Shown here: in pieces, positions 42,214 to 50,879 of the stretch | How positions within the stretch are numbered: position 1 is the stretch's first letter | Layout: the number at the start of each line of letters is the position of its first letter | Assembly (NCBI GenBank): GCA_964538085.1 | Contig: CAZIDF010000003.1 | Coordinates: 186,001 to 250,000, forward strand | Direction of reading: 5' to 3' | DNA: 64,000 nt | Source: G020348385 sp964538085 | GTDB lineage: Bacteria > Acidobacteriota > Aminicenantia > Aminicenantales > Aminicenantaceae | The notes under the pieces: model-generated | What the model was told of the DNA's origin: nothing | Databases searched by the model: none | The model's input: the letters and a program-made list of their open reading frames with translations, nothing else | Position numbers and translations under genes: made by a program

Positions 42214-43026
42214 CTACTTATCCCGGTCATAGGGATAAAGGAAATCGTGACCGACGGTTCGTGCAGATATCTTCGGAATGGGTGGCAGATGCCGTTTGAA
42301 TTCTGAACCTTTTATCAAGCCGAGGATTTTCTCGACATCCTTGTCTGGAAATCCTTCGGAGAGTATCTCTTTTTTCGATTTTTTAAGATCGACGTGTTGG
42401 TAAAGAACCTTGTCTATCCTTGTGTAACTGAGACCGAGTTCGCTCTCGTCCGATTGTCCTGCCCATAATCCTGCTGTCGGCTTTTTCTTGATAATTTTAT
42501 CAGGGACCATCATATGCCGGGCCAACTGGCGGACCTGGGTTTTGTAGAGGTCTCCTAAAGGATTGATGGCACAGGCCATGTCCCCATGGATCGTTCCGTA
42601 TCCGAGCAGCAATTCCGTTTTATTGCTCGTTCCCAGGATCAAGGCCTTTTCTCTCGCTGAAAAATCATAGAGGATGGACATCCTCTCCCTGGCCATTTTG
42701 TTTCCTTTGAGGATCCTGCTTTTCATGGGATGAAGGGTAAAGTAAGTGTCTATCATCGGAGAAATGTCTATGATACGGGTTTGGAGGCCTAATCCTTGAG
42801 CCATTTCTTTGGCATCTTGTGCATCCCTACCGAATGTTTCCTTATAGGGCAGGATGAGGGCAATCACATTTTGTGGGCCGAGTGCCCGTGCGGCCAAGCA
42901 GGCGCACACAGCTGAGTCCAATCCGCCTGAGAGACCGAGGATACCTTTTTTAAAATCGAACTTGGATAATTCTTCTTTGATAAAACGGGTGAGAAGTTTT
43001 TCGACAAACCCTGGATTAATCTTCAT
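42214..43026 (-). CDS. nadE: NAD synthetase, ATP-pyrophosphatase domain
   Basis: 270 residues from ATG 43026, which lies inside the last codons of the nitrilase gene (11-nt overlap). The P-loop SGGLDSAVCACLAARALG, LGTSNKTELLLGYGTIHGD and KKKPTAGLWAGQSDESELG are NadE motifs. Alone this corresponds to ammonia-dependent NadE; together with the adjacent amidase it could act as a two-subunit glutamine-dependent enzyme. Confidence 0.94.
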   Translation of the reverse strand: MKINPGFVEKLLTRFIKEELSKFDFKKGILGLSGGLDSAVCACLAARALGPQNVIALILPYKETFGRDAQDAKEMAQGLGLQTRIIDISPMIDTYFTLHPMKSRILKGNKMARERMSILYDFSAREKALILGTSNKTELLLGYGTIHGDMACAINPLGDLYKTQVRQLARHMMVPDKIIKKKPTAGLWAGQSDESELGLSYTRIDKVLYQHVDLKKSKKEILSEGFPDKDVEKILGLIKGSEFKRHLPPIPKISARTVGHDFLYPYDRDK

Positions 43027-43864
43027 ATCGAGCCACGATCCTTTTAAAAGCCTCCAAAGTGATTTCCGGTTTTTCATCCCGATAATACGGGCGACTTTTT
43101 CGAAATCGACGAATTTCCTCCAAGTCGATATCCTTAACTAGGAAATCTTCATCCACGTGCGGGGATTTAGCCACCAGTTGGCCCCCCGGATTGTATATGA
43201 AAGAACCTCCGGCAAAGGATTTTCCATCTTCGAAGCCCACCCTGTTGCAATAAATGACAAAGGTCTGAAAAAAGTGGGATACCGTTTCCCCCATCAGTTC
43301 CCACATTCTAGTAGAGGCGTAGCCTTTATCATCTGAAATACCGCGTCCTGGGGCGGCACTGATGGCGATGATAATCTCCGCGCCGCCCACAAAAAGAAGA
43401 TAACTCGAACTTATGTGCAAGAAATCATAACAGATCAGCATGCCTGTCTTTCCGAAAGGAGTGTCGAATGAATGGAAATTTTTTCCTTGCCCAAAGAATT
43501 TCAACTCTTCGAACATTCCGTATGTCGGCAAATAGATCTTTCTATGAATGTGGCTGATTTTTCCTTCGGAGAAAAAAGCGGCGGAATTCAGGAATAATCC
43601 CTTTTCCTTTTCCTCCACGAATCCTGCGACAAATGAAATATCTCGGCTCATTCCGGCAAGTTTTTTAAGAAGAGGATCTGTTCGAGGTTCCAGAGCGATC
43701 TCCTCCACCATATCTTTCAAGGTGTACCCTGTGAGACTCAGCTCGGGAAAAATCAAAAGGTCCACATTTTTCTTTTTGGCTTTTTTGATATAATCGATAT
43801 GAATCTGGAGATTATGCTCAAGGTCTCCGAGTTTGGGGCTAATTTGGGCCAGCGCGATTTTCAT
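43016..43864 (-). CDS. Carbon-nitrogen hydrolase (nitrilase superfamily), probable glutaminase partner of NadE
   Basis: 282 residues from MKIALAQ at 43864. The Glu-Lys-Cys triad is visible: FPELSLTG (Glu), RKIYLPTYGMFEE (Lys) and GMLICYDFLH (Cys). This domain matches the N-terminal glutamine amide-transfer part of fused glutamine-dependent NAD synthetases. Here it is separate but overlaps nadE, so coupled expression and an NH3-channelling complex are likely inferences. Confidence 0.88.
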   Translation of the reverse strand: MKIALAQISPKLGDLEHNLQIHIDYIKKAKKKNVDLLIFPELSLTGYTLKDMVEEIALEPRTDPLLKKLAGMSRDISFVAGFVEEKEKGLFLNSAAFFSEGKISHIHRKIYLPTYGMFEELKFFGQGKNFHSFDTPFGKTGMLICYDFLHISSSYLLFVGGAEIIIAISAAPGRGISDDKGYASTRMWELMGETVSHFFQTFVIYCNRVGFEDGKSFAGGSFIYNPGGQLVAKSPHVDEDFLVKDIDLEEIRRFRKSRPYYRDEKPEITLEAFKRIVARYED

Positions 43865-43960
43865 AGTGAAAAAATTATCACAATTTACCCTGCTTTGCAA
43901 TTTCCGCCTATTCAGTTTTATCACCGACCCACCCTGCCCTACACTAAAGGTTTATTTTTT

Positions 43961-44054
43961 TTAATGGCCAACCCACCCCACCCTAACAAAAATGTATATA
44001 TAAATTTTAATGGCCAACCCACCCCGCCCAAACAAAAATGTGTATATATTATTT
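43961..44054 (+). repeat. Tandem 46-nt intergenic repeat with C-rich core
   Basis: Two copies, beginning at 43961 and 44007, of TTAATGGCCAACCCACCCC followed by (A/G)CCC(T/A)AACAAAAATG and an AT-rich TATATA tail. A degenerate third core (CGACCCACCCTGCCC) lies at 43925-43939. The minus strand is G-rich with runs of three and four G. Confidence 0.85.
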
Positions 44055-44129
44055 TATGAATTATTAAATAAAGAGAATTGAAAAAACATGTGTTTCTATT
44101 ATATAGTAGATTTCCAATAAAAGAATATT

Positions 44130-45590
44130 ATGGAACATATCGGCATCTACTTAAAGAACGTCTATTTCCAGAAAAATAGGGGAAGCCTCTTTTTCCGCCA
44201 TCAAAATTTTCAAAAATATCTTTTTTTTCAGGACGGGTTCCTCATTTATGCCAAGACGAACCACCCCCTCGAATTATTGGGAGAAGTGCTATTCAGGCTT
44301 GGAAAGCTTTCCAAAGAGGATTTTGATAGGATCGATGAGTATATCGAGCCTAAAAAAACAATTGGATCAGTTCTGATCGAAAAAGGCATCATAACAGAAG
44401 AAAACCTGAAGGAAGGATTGATATACCAGATGAGAGAGATCGTGCTGAACATGTTTTCCGTGTTCGATGCAGAATTCAGGTTCCAAGACAAGTCCGATTT
44501 CGATGAGCAAGTGTTCGATGAAAAATTAAAGGTTCCACTCTTGATCGAAGAAGGGATTAGGGGCATGAAACACAATCCTGCTCTCGTAACATTTTTGGAG
44601 GATAAAACACCCGTGCCCAAATCCATCGATTTTTACCTGCGCCTGAATGAGGGAGAAAGAGAGCTGTTCGAAACTATAAAAGGTAAAGCCTCATCGGAAG
44701 AATTGCTAAGTTCCTCGAATTCGAAACCCGAGGTTTTCTGGAAAAACCTTTACCTGCTATATTGTCTGGATCTGGTCGAGTTGGAGGCCGGCAAAACAAA
44801 AGGTGTTCCTTCCCCCGATAAAAAAGCGGAAGCTGAACCGGAACCGACCGAAGAAGAAAAACTCGAAGAAGTTTTTTCTTTTCACGATACCCTGGAAAAC
44901 GCCAATTATTACCAGATCCTGGATGTTAGTGTTGATGTACCTGCAGAGGACTTAAAAAAGAGCTATTTTCGGCTGGCGAGGAAGTTCCATCCAGACCTTT
45001 TCAGCCGAGAGCTGCCTCCAGAATCTGTCCAGAAAATCGGTGCGGTTTTCGACAAAATCACCAAAGCCTACCAAACACTCAGCGATGAAAAAAGAAAGGG
45101 AGAGTATGACAAACAATTGAGTTCTCTTCCTGGCGGTGAAAGCAAGAACCAAGCCAAGGAAGGGGAAAAAAGATTCCGCCAAGGGAAAACCCTTTTCAAC
45201 CAGGGAAGATACGAAGAGGCCCTTGTCTTCTTAGAACAATCTGTCCGGCTTGCGCAAGATAAAGCGAAATATTTCCAGTTGCTGGCCATGACCCAGGCAA
45301 AGATTCCTATGTACAGGAAGGATGCGGAGAAAAATTTCATCAAGGCCACTAAATTAGAGCCATGGAGTGCAGATGCCTTTGTCGGGTTGGGAGTTTTGTA
45401 CAGGAAAGAGGGCTTGAACATAAAAGCCAAAAGACAATTTGAGAGAGCGCTGCAGATAGATCCTGATCACAAGATCGCCTTGAAGGAATTAAAAGGCGAG
45501 GGAAAAGGCAAGGGGAAAATAAACTTAAAGGATATGCGCTTCAAGGATCTTTTAAAAATAAACGTATTCAGCAAAAAGAAAAAAAAATAA
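44130..45590 (+). CDS. PATAN (DUF4388)-like, DnaJ and TPR domain protein
   Basis: 486 residues. Residues 1-120 resemble PATAN/DUF4388 domains (LFFQDGFLIYAKT, IGSVLIEKGIITEENL). About 255-320 is a J-domain with FHPDLFS, so the HPD motif for DnaK contact is intact. About 340-460 holds three TPR units (AEKNFIKATKLEPWSADAF). The C-terminus is Lys-rich. It would recruit DnaK to a PATAN-bound partner, but no substrate is known. G-rich intergenic repeats flank the gene on both sides. Confidence 0.82.
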   Translation: MEHIGIYLKNVYFQKNRGSLFFRHQNFQKYLFFQDGFLIYAKTNHPLELLGEVLFRLGKLSKEDFDRIDEYIEPKKTIGSVLIEKGIITEENLKEGLIYQMREIVLNMFSVFDAEFRFQDKSDFDEQVFDEKLKVPLLIEEGIRGMKHNPALVTFLEDKTPVPKSIDFYLRLNEGERELFETIKGKASSEELLSSSNSKPEVFWKNLYLLYCLDLVELEAGKTKGVPSPDKKAEAEPEPTEEEKLEEVFSFHDTLENANYYQILDVSVDVPAEDLKKSYFRLARKFHPDLFSRELPPESVQKIGAVFDKITKAYQTLSDEKRKGEYDKQLSSLPGGESKNQAKEGEKRFRQGKTLFNQGRYEEALVFLEQSVRLAQDKAKYFQLLAMTQAKIPMYRKDAEKNFIKATKLEPWSADAFVGLGVLYRKEGLNIKAKRQFERALQIDPDHKIALKELKGEGKGKGKINLKDMRFKDLLKINVFSKKKKK

Positions 45591-45593
45591 TCC

Positions 45594-45649
45594 GGCCAAC
45601 CCATCCCACCCGCCGACCCACCCCACCCTAGCCAACCCACCCCACCCTA
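45594..45649 (+). repeat. Three tandem copies of a 19-nt C-rich repeat
   Basis: Copies at 45594-45611, 45612-45630 and 45631-45649 follow GCCAACCCACCCCACCCTA with small changes. It sits between the convergent dnaJ-like and ligA genes. The minus strand reads GGGTGGGGTGGGTTGGC repeatedly and could form a G-quadruplex. Confidence 0.88.
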
Positions 45650-45677
45650 CATTAAGGAGGCAAATTTTGGTTTGATG

Positions 45678-47690
45678 TTATTCTAAAGAATCGATGAGTT
45701 CGTGAAACTCCGATTCATCCAGAGTGGGTACTCCCAAATGCTTTGCCTTTTGAAACTTCGAACCTGGGGAATCCCCGACAACAACATAGCTGGTGTTGCT
45801 GCTTACAGAGGAAACAACCTTCCCTCCAAGGTTCTGGATGAGGTCTGTCGCTTCTTCTCTCGTAAGACGAGAAAGTTTCCCTGTCAAAACAAACGTCTGG
45901 CCACCTAAAGCCTTTCCCCCCTCTCTTGGTTCCTCTCGTTCGACAAAATTCAGCCCCGCTTCTTTTAATCTCTGGATGAGTTCGACATTTTCCGTCTGCT
46001 TGAAGAAAAAAACGACACTTTCGGCCACCTTCGATCCCACATCTGGGATAGGGAGCAATCCTTCGTATCCTGCCTTTGACAAGGCATCGATGTTCTTGAA
46101 GTGACCGGATAACGCATGGGCTGTCCTTTCTCCAACGAATCTTATACCTAGAGCGAAGACCAAACGCGCGACTTCTCTGTCCTTGGATTTTTCGATCTCT
46201 TCCAACAGGTTCAGCGTGCTTTTTGGTCCCATTCTTTCTAGCTTTATCAGGTCTTCAGGCATCAAGTTGTATATATCCGGGATGTTCCTCACAAGGTTAT
46301 TCGCGACAAGTTGATCGACGATCGCATCTCCCAAGCCTTCGATATTCATCGCTCTCCTAGAGGCATAATGAAGGAGGGATTCCCGTAATCTTGCTGGGCA
46401 TGAGGGATTCATACATCGAGAGACCGCCTCCCCTTCGGGATGGAAGACAGCGACATGGCAAACAGGACAAGTGACTGGAAAAATGAAAGGGCGTTCCTTT
46501 CCTGTTCGCTTCTCCTTAATCACAGAAACCACTTTGGGGATGACGTCGCCGCTTCGTTCGACAAGAACCGTGTCCCCGATCCGGATATCCTTTCTTTTGA
46601 TTTCATCTTTATTATGAAGAGTAGACCTGCTGACCGTTATGCCCGATAGTTTCACGGGTTCTAGAATAGCGACTGGGGTCAACGCTCCAGTTCTTCCAAC
46701 CTGAATCAAGATGTCCTTTATTTTTGTGGTTGCCTGCCTGGCTGGGAATTTGAATGAAATGGCCCATCGGGGGAACTTGGCTGTGCTGCCCAGGAGTTTT
46801 TGTTGTTCTGTCGAATTCACTTTGATAACGATGCCGTCCACATCATAATCTAAGCTCTCTTTCTTTTCGCGCCATTCTTCATAAAAGCCAAAAACGTCTT
46901 CCAGCGAGGGACAAAACCTAGAGTGGGGGTTTGTTTTCAAATGAAATTCTTTTAAAATATTCAAGTTTTGCCATTGACTATCGCTCTCTTCTCCGTCAAG
47001 AAAAACAGAATACAGAAACATGTCTAGATTTCTTTGTGCCACATCTTTAGGATCGAGCATGCGGATCGATCCTGCCGCTGCGTTTCTGGGATTGGCGAAT
47101 AGAGGCTCCCCCTCTTTTTCCCGTGCTTGATTGATCTTGAGAAAGGATGAAAAGGGCAGAAAGATTTCGCCTCTGGCTTCGACATTTCGGTTTGTCTCTA
47201 TAGAAAGGGGAAGACTTTTTATCGTTTTGACGTTAGCTGTGACGTCATCCCCGCGGAGTCCATCCCCACGGGTAATAGCTTGAGAAAATGCCCCGTTGCG
47301 GTAAAATATGGCAATACCCAACCCATCGATTTTGAGTTCTGCCACATACTCGATCTTTTCTGAAGGGATGATCTTCTTGATCCTTCCCTCGAATTCTCTC
47401 AATTCGTGCTCGTTGTAGCTGTTATCCAGGCTGAGCATGGGGGAGGTGTGTCCGACAGATGAGAATCCATCGAGAGCTTGTTCCCCGACTCTTTGTGTGG
47501 GAGATTCTGGTGTGATGAGGTCTGGAAACTCTCTTTCTAGTTTTTGGAGCTCTTTTACCAGGAGGTCGAATTCATAGTCAGAGATCTGCGGGGAATTATC
47601 CACATAATACTTTTTTTCATGGAATCGTATTTTTTGCCTTAGGTTTTTTATATTCTGAAAGGCGTCCTGTTTTGTTGAGGGTTTATTCAT
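45678..47690 (-). CDS. ligA: NAD+-dependent DNA ligase
   Basis: 670 residues. Adenylation domain with the active Lys in AELKIDGLGIAIFY, an OB fold, a C4 zinc finger (CPVCHVAV, CMNPSC), HhH domains (MNIEGLGDAIVDQL, IRFVGERTAHALSGHF) and a C-terminal BRCT (KALGGQTFVLTGKLSRLTREEAT). It seals nicks in replication and repair. The gene is followed by the C-rich repeat, which may act as its 3' end. Confidence 0.96.
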   Translation of the reverse strand: MNKPSTKQDAFQNIKNLRQKIRFHEKKYYVDNSPQISDYEFDLLVKELQKLEREFPDLITPESPTQRVGEQALDGFSSVGHTSPMLSLDNSYNEHELREFEGRIKKIIPSEKIEYVAELKIDGLGIAIFYRNGAFSQAITRGDGLRGDDVTANVKTIKSLPLSIETNRNVEARGEIFLPFSSFLKINQAREKEGEPLFANPRNAAAGSIRMLDPKDVAQRNLDMFLYSVFLDGEESDSQWQNLNILKEFHLKTNPHSRFCPSLEDVFGFYEEWREKKESLDYDVDGIVIKVNSTEQQKLLGSTAKFPRWAISFKFPARQATTKIKDILIQVGRTGALTPVAILEPVKLSGITVSRSTLHNKDEIKRKDIRIGDTVLVERSGDVIPKVVSVIKEKRTGKERPFIFPVTCPVCHVAVFHPEGEAVSRCMNPSCPARLRESLLHYASRRAMNIEGLGDAIVDQLVANNLVRNIPDIYNLMPEDLIKLERMGPKSTLNLLEEIEKSKDREVARLVFALGIRFVGERTAHALSGHFKNIDALSKAGYEGLLPIPDVGSKVAESVVFFFKQTENVELIQRLKEAGLNFVEREEPREGGKALGGQTFVLTGKLSRLTREEATDLIQNLGGKVVSSVSSNTSYVVVGDSPGSKFQKAKHLGVPTLDESEFHELIDSLE

Positions 47691-47765
47691 CTTTGCTCCC
47701 CTCCTATTTTAAAAAAAACAGAAGGAGAACACAATTTTTACGGACAGGAGGCGGAAAATTCTAAC

Positions 47766-48944
47766 CTATTGGATGCCCAACCGCTGTTTGGTTCTTTCGA
47801 TGAGCTGTTGAAATCCTTCTAGTGCCGCTTGCGTATCGGCTTCTAATTTTTTGATGGTTTCCTCTTCAGTTTCGATCTGCTTGAGCATGGATTTCATTTC
47901 CCCCTTTTCGCCATCGGTTAGGTTTTCTTCCTCTTTCTCTCCGAACTTATCGTTGAAGGCTTTGGTGAGGTCTTCCAGTTTTTTAGTCCGCTGCTGGAGC
48001 TGCTGGACATTTTCGTTGTACTTCAAGTCTTTTTTCGAAAGGAAATACAGGCTTTCCGCCATTTGCATGGCTTTTTGCGAATTCGCTTCGGAAAGAAAGC
48101 TAGCTTCCAACAAATACTTCAACGCCTCATCGGTAAAGGAAGCGTTTTTCTCGGCTTTTTTTGCCAGGATGATCCCCATATTAAAAGCGATGGCGCCGCT
48201 TTTCTGTTTCATATAGGCCATTTTATAGTTGGATAGGGCTTCTTCGGTTTTCCCGTTTTTGTTCAAGGCATTGGCGTATAGATAAATGCTGGCAAAATCT
48301 TTTCCGTCGGTGGCGGCTATTTTAAGAGCTTTTTCTGCATCTTTATAGGCTTTGCCATCATAAAGAGCTTTTCCCAATTGCTTCAAGCTGGGTATGATCT
48401 GTGGATTTTTCAAGATGTTATAAGCCGTTATGTAGGCGTCCACAGCCCCGCTGTAATTTTTTGTTTTTTCAAAGGCCTGACCCTGGATGTATGCTCCAGC
48501 ACCTTGAAGCTGGTTCCAGGTGGCGGCCGGAGCAATGTCTGAATTTTTGTTGGCCTTGGCGGTTTCAACGATCTGTCCGGCATAATTACTGGCTTTGGGA
48601 AGATTTTGCCCCTGGTTCACATACATGCTTGCCACCATGGTGAGAACCTGGCATTTTTTCAGTGCATCCAAACCGCCGAGTTCAATTGCTCTTTCTCCGT
48701 ATTTGATCGTTTCTTCAGCTGTTTTTCCGCTGTATTGAAGAGTACAGAGTTCGGCGCTAGCAAAATTTTCATACTGGGCTCCAGGATTATTGCTGACATA
48801 ATCTTTCAAAAGCTGGGCTTTCTGATTAGCGTCTGGTGTTGTCATCGCCTTGATGTAGGTATCATTGTTGTTTTGAGCGGGCAACAATGAACACAGAAAG
48901 ACAAGGAGGGAAAGAGCTGTGATTGCTGTTTTTCTCATTTTCAA
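47766..48944 (-). CDS. Secreted TPR-repeat protein
   Basis: 392 residues. A signal peptide (about 1-24, ending LLPAQ) precedes repeated TPR-like helices from about 30 to 300 (for example ALKKCQVLTMVASMYVNQGQ and AEKALKIAATDGKDFASIYLYANALNKNG). Residues 310-390 form a coiled coil. It is probably periplasmic. It resembles general TPR proteins seen in many Gram-negative lineages; no specific family is recognised. A consensus promoter precedes it. Confidence 0.78.
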   Translation of the reverse strand: MKMRKTAITALSLLVFLCSLLPAQNNNDTYIKAMTTPDANQKAQLLKDYVSNNPGAQYENFASAELCTLQYSGKTAEETIKYGERAIELGGLDALKKCQVLTMVASMYVNQGQNLPKASNYAGQIVETAKANKNSDIAPAATWNQLQGAGAYIQGQAFEKTKNYSGAVDAYITAYNILKNPQIIPSLKQLGKALYDGKAYKDAEKALKIAATDGKDFASIYLYANALNKNGKTEEALSNYKMAYMKQKSGAIAFNMGIILAKKAEKNASFTDEALKYLLEASFLSEANSQKAMQMAESLYFLSKKDLKYNENVQQLQQRTKKLEDLTKAFNDKFGEKEEENLTDGEKGEMKSMLKQIETEEETIKKLEADTQAALEGFQQLIERTKQRLGIQ

Positions 48945-48964
48945 CCTCTCATAAAATCTGTTGA

Positions 48965-48993
48965 ATAATAGCTATCTCCAAAGGAAATGTCAA
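48965..48993 (-). promoter_or_regulatory. Promoter of the TPR gene
   Basis: Minus strand TTGACA (48993-48988), 17 bp, TATTAT (48970-48965), about 20 nt before the ATG. Confidence 0.78.
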
Positions 48994-49093
48994 TACAACT
49001 TTAGAGAAATTCTACCTATATGATAGCAAACTCCGTGCCAAATTTATACATGAAGGATAAGCGCTTGGATTTTTTGGGAACTTTGGTTAGAAT

Positions 49094-50044
49094 GTGCCTA
49101 TGGATCCAGGTTCCCTTGATTTTAAAGCACGGTTTTCCCAAACGCTAGGACAAGGTCTTAGGCAGACGGTTTCTCTACAGGATCATGCCCATTTCAAGGT
49201 CGGCGGACGAGCGGACTATTTTTTTGTCGCTACCTCCCTCCCAGATCTTATCCAAGCTGTCCTTTTAGCCAGACAGCACAAAATACGCCATTACATCATT
49301 GGGGGTGGGTATAACCTGTTGTTCGACGATGATGGATTTCGCGGTCTGATCATAAAGAACAGTGTTCTAGGAATGGAAAAAAAAGGTGCGGCAAAGATCG
49401 AAGTATGCTCCGGAACGCCCATACGGGAATTGGTTGAGTTTTGCGTTGCCCAAACCTTGGAAGGATTTGAATTTTTGGCAGGAATCCCGGGGACTGTTGG
49501 CGGGGCTGTGTTCGGGAATGCGGGAGCTTTTGACCGAGATATCGGAAGTTTTTTGGCTGAAGCTCTCATTTTAGATAACAGAGGGGAACAGGTTCACGTG
49601 GACGGGGATTATTTTGCCTTTGACTATCGCCAGAGCCGATTGCGAACCAACCGAGACCTCCTTTTGAAAGCCACATTTTTGCTCCAGAAAGGCGACCGGC
49701 AAGACATAGAGGAAAAAATTGCAGAGAATTTGGCAAAAAGGAAAAAAAAGCATCCTCCCTGGGATGTGGCATGTGCGGGGAGTTATTTCAAAAACCCTGT
49801 GCTTCCTGACGGGAAAAGGATTCCTGCCGCTTATTATTTGGACAAGGTGGGTGCGAAGAGTCTGAGCTTCGGGGGAGCGGCGGTTTTTGCCGATCATGCC
49901 AACTTCATCGTCAATCGACATGCTGCGACCGCCAAGGATATTTTGAGTTTGGCCCTGGAGCTAAAAAGCCGGGTGAAACAGGAATTCGGGATCGAGCTGG
50001 AGGAAGAAGTTATTTACCTCCCAGCAGAACCTCCATCGACTTGA
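49094..50044 (+). CDS. murB: UDP-N-acetylenolpyruvoylglucosamine reductase
   Basis: 316 residues from GTG 49094; an ATG two codons later (49100) may be the true start. FAD-binding motifs HFKVGGRADYFFV, IGGGYNLLFDDDGFRG and AGIPGTVGGAVFGNAGAF are present. The catalytic Ser is in CAGSYFKNP and the final Glu in ELEEEVIYL, as in type I/II MurB. It makes UDP-MurNAc for peptidoglycan. A possible -35/-10 pair (TTGGAT, 17 bp, TAGAAT at 49088-49093) ends right at the GTG, so the mRNA could be leaderless. Its 3' end overlaps the convergent gene at 50010 by 35 bp. Confidence 0.94.
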   Translation: MPMDPGSLDFKARFSQTLGQGLRQTVSLQDHAHFKVGGRADYFFVATSLPDLIQAVLLARQHKIRHYIIGGGYNLLFDDDGFRGLIIKNSVLGMEKKGAAKIEVCSGTPIRELVEFCVAQTLEGFEFLAGIPGTVGGAVFGNAGAFDRDIGSFLAEALILDNRGEQVHVDGDYFAFDYRQSRLRTNRDLLLKATFLLQKGDRQDIEEKIAENLAKRKKKHPPWDVACAGSYFKNPVLPDGKRIPAAYYLDKVGAKSLSFGGAAVFADHANFIVNRHAATAKDILSLALELKSRVKQEFGIELEEEVIYLPAEPPST

Positions 50045-50879
50045 GTTTATCTGCAGAAAGTATTTTTTCTCTTTTCGCTATCTGGAGCGATCGATGGGCT
50101 ATTTTAATGTAAAGCTCGCGCAATTCAGAATAATTTCGCAGTGCATCCAAATGCTTTGCGATAGTTACTTCATCTCCTCGGACGACAGGACCTGTCAAGG
50201 CTTTGCCTGCGCTAAATTTTTTTACATTTTGTAAAGTTCCTTGCACCAGAGGGTACAAAACTTGAGAGGCCTCGGAATTTGTCAAACCGCCATGTGAAAG
50301 CAGTTCTGTGGCTGTGTCCAGGAGCGTTGTCAGGAAGTTCGAAGCTATGCTGCAAGCTATGTGGTAGAGTGGCTTATTTTGGGCTTCGAGGATGATGTGC
50401 TTGCCGCCCAGTTGGCGAGTGATTCCTATGGCCAATTGAAGCGCTTCCCCCATGCCTTCAAGTCCGAAGTAGATTTCCTGAAAGGCGTTGGGATCTGGTT
50501 TTTTCTCAGGAAAAGATTGGACGGGATGTATGGATGCGATCAAAGCGCCGCTCTCTTCCAGAGGAATCAGGCATTCGGTGGTGAGGAGTCCGCTGCAGTG
50601 AAAAAAGAATTTATCCTGTCCGACGATATCAGAGCTGGCCAATTCTTTGGCCACCGCTTCGATCGCATCATCGGGCACTGTCAGGATGATCCACTGCCCT
50701 TGCCGAGCGGCATATTGATTATCGTTCCCATACTCTCCTTGGCCGATCAGTTGTTGGCTTTCTTGAGCTGAGGAAAGGCTTCTGTCGGAAAGGGCTGTAA
50801 TTCGGTGACCTTTTTGAGTAAGAGCATAGCCGAGATTGGTGCCCAGTTTCCCAGTTCCGATTATGGCGATATCACTCAT
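50010..50879 (-). CDS. Rossmann-fold/DUF2520 NADP-binding protein
   Basis: 289 residues. The N-terminal Rossmann motif is IIGTGKLGTNLGYAL, followed by ILTVPDDAIEAVAKEL and HCSGLLTTECL, then a DUF2520 helical domain with ACSIASNFLTTLLDTA. The architecture resembles ketopantoate-type and P5C-type reductases, but its substrate is unknown. The start codon overlaps the NYN gene end by 8 nt. Confidence 0.85.
   Translation of the reverse strand: MSDIAIIGTGKLGTNLGYALTQKGHRITALSDRSLSSAQESQQLIGQGEYGNDNQYAARQGQWIILTVPDDAIEAVAKELASSDIVGQDKFFFHCSGLLTTECLIPLEESGALIASIHPVQSFPEKKPDPNAFQEIYFGLEGMGEALQLAIGITRQLGGKHIILEAQNKPLYHIACSIASNFLTTLLDTATELLSHGGLTNSEASQVLYPLVQGTLQNVKKFSAGKALTGPVVRGDEVTIAKHLDALRNYSELRELYIKIAHRSLQIAKREKILSADKLKSMEVLLGGK

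Noticed and set aside
43961..45649. CRISPR array or spacer-like structure in the C-rich repeats
   Set aside because: Units have no constant spacing, no unique spacers and no cas genes nearby.
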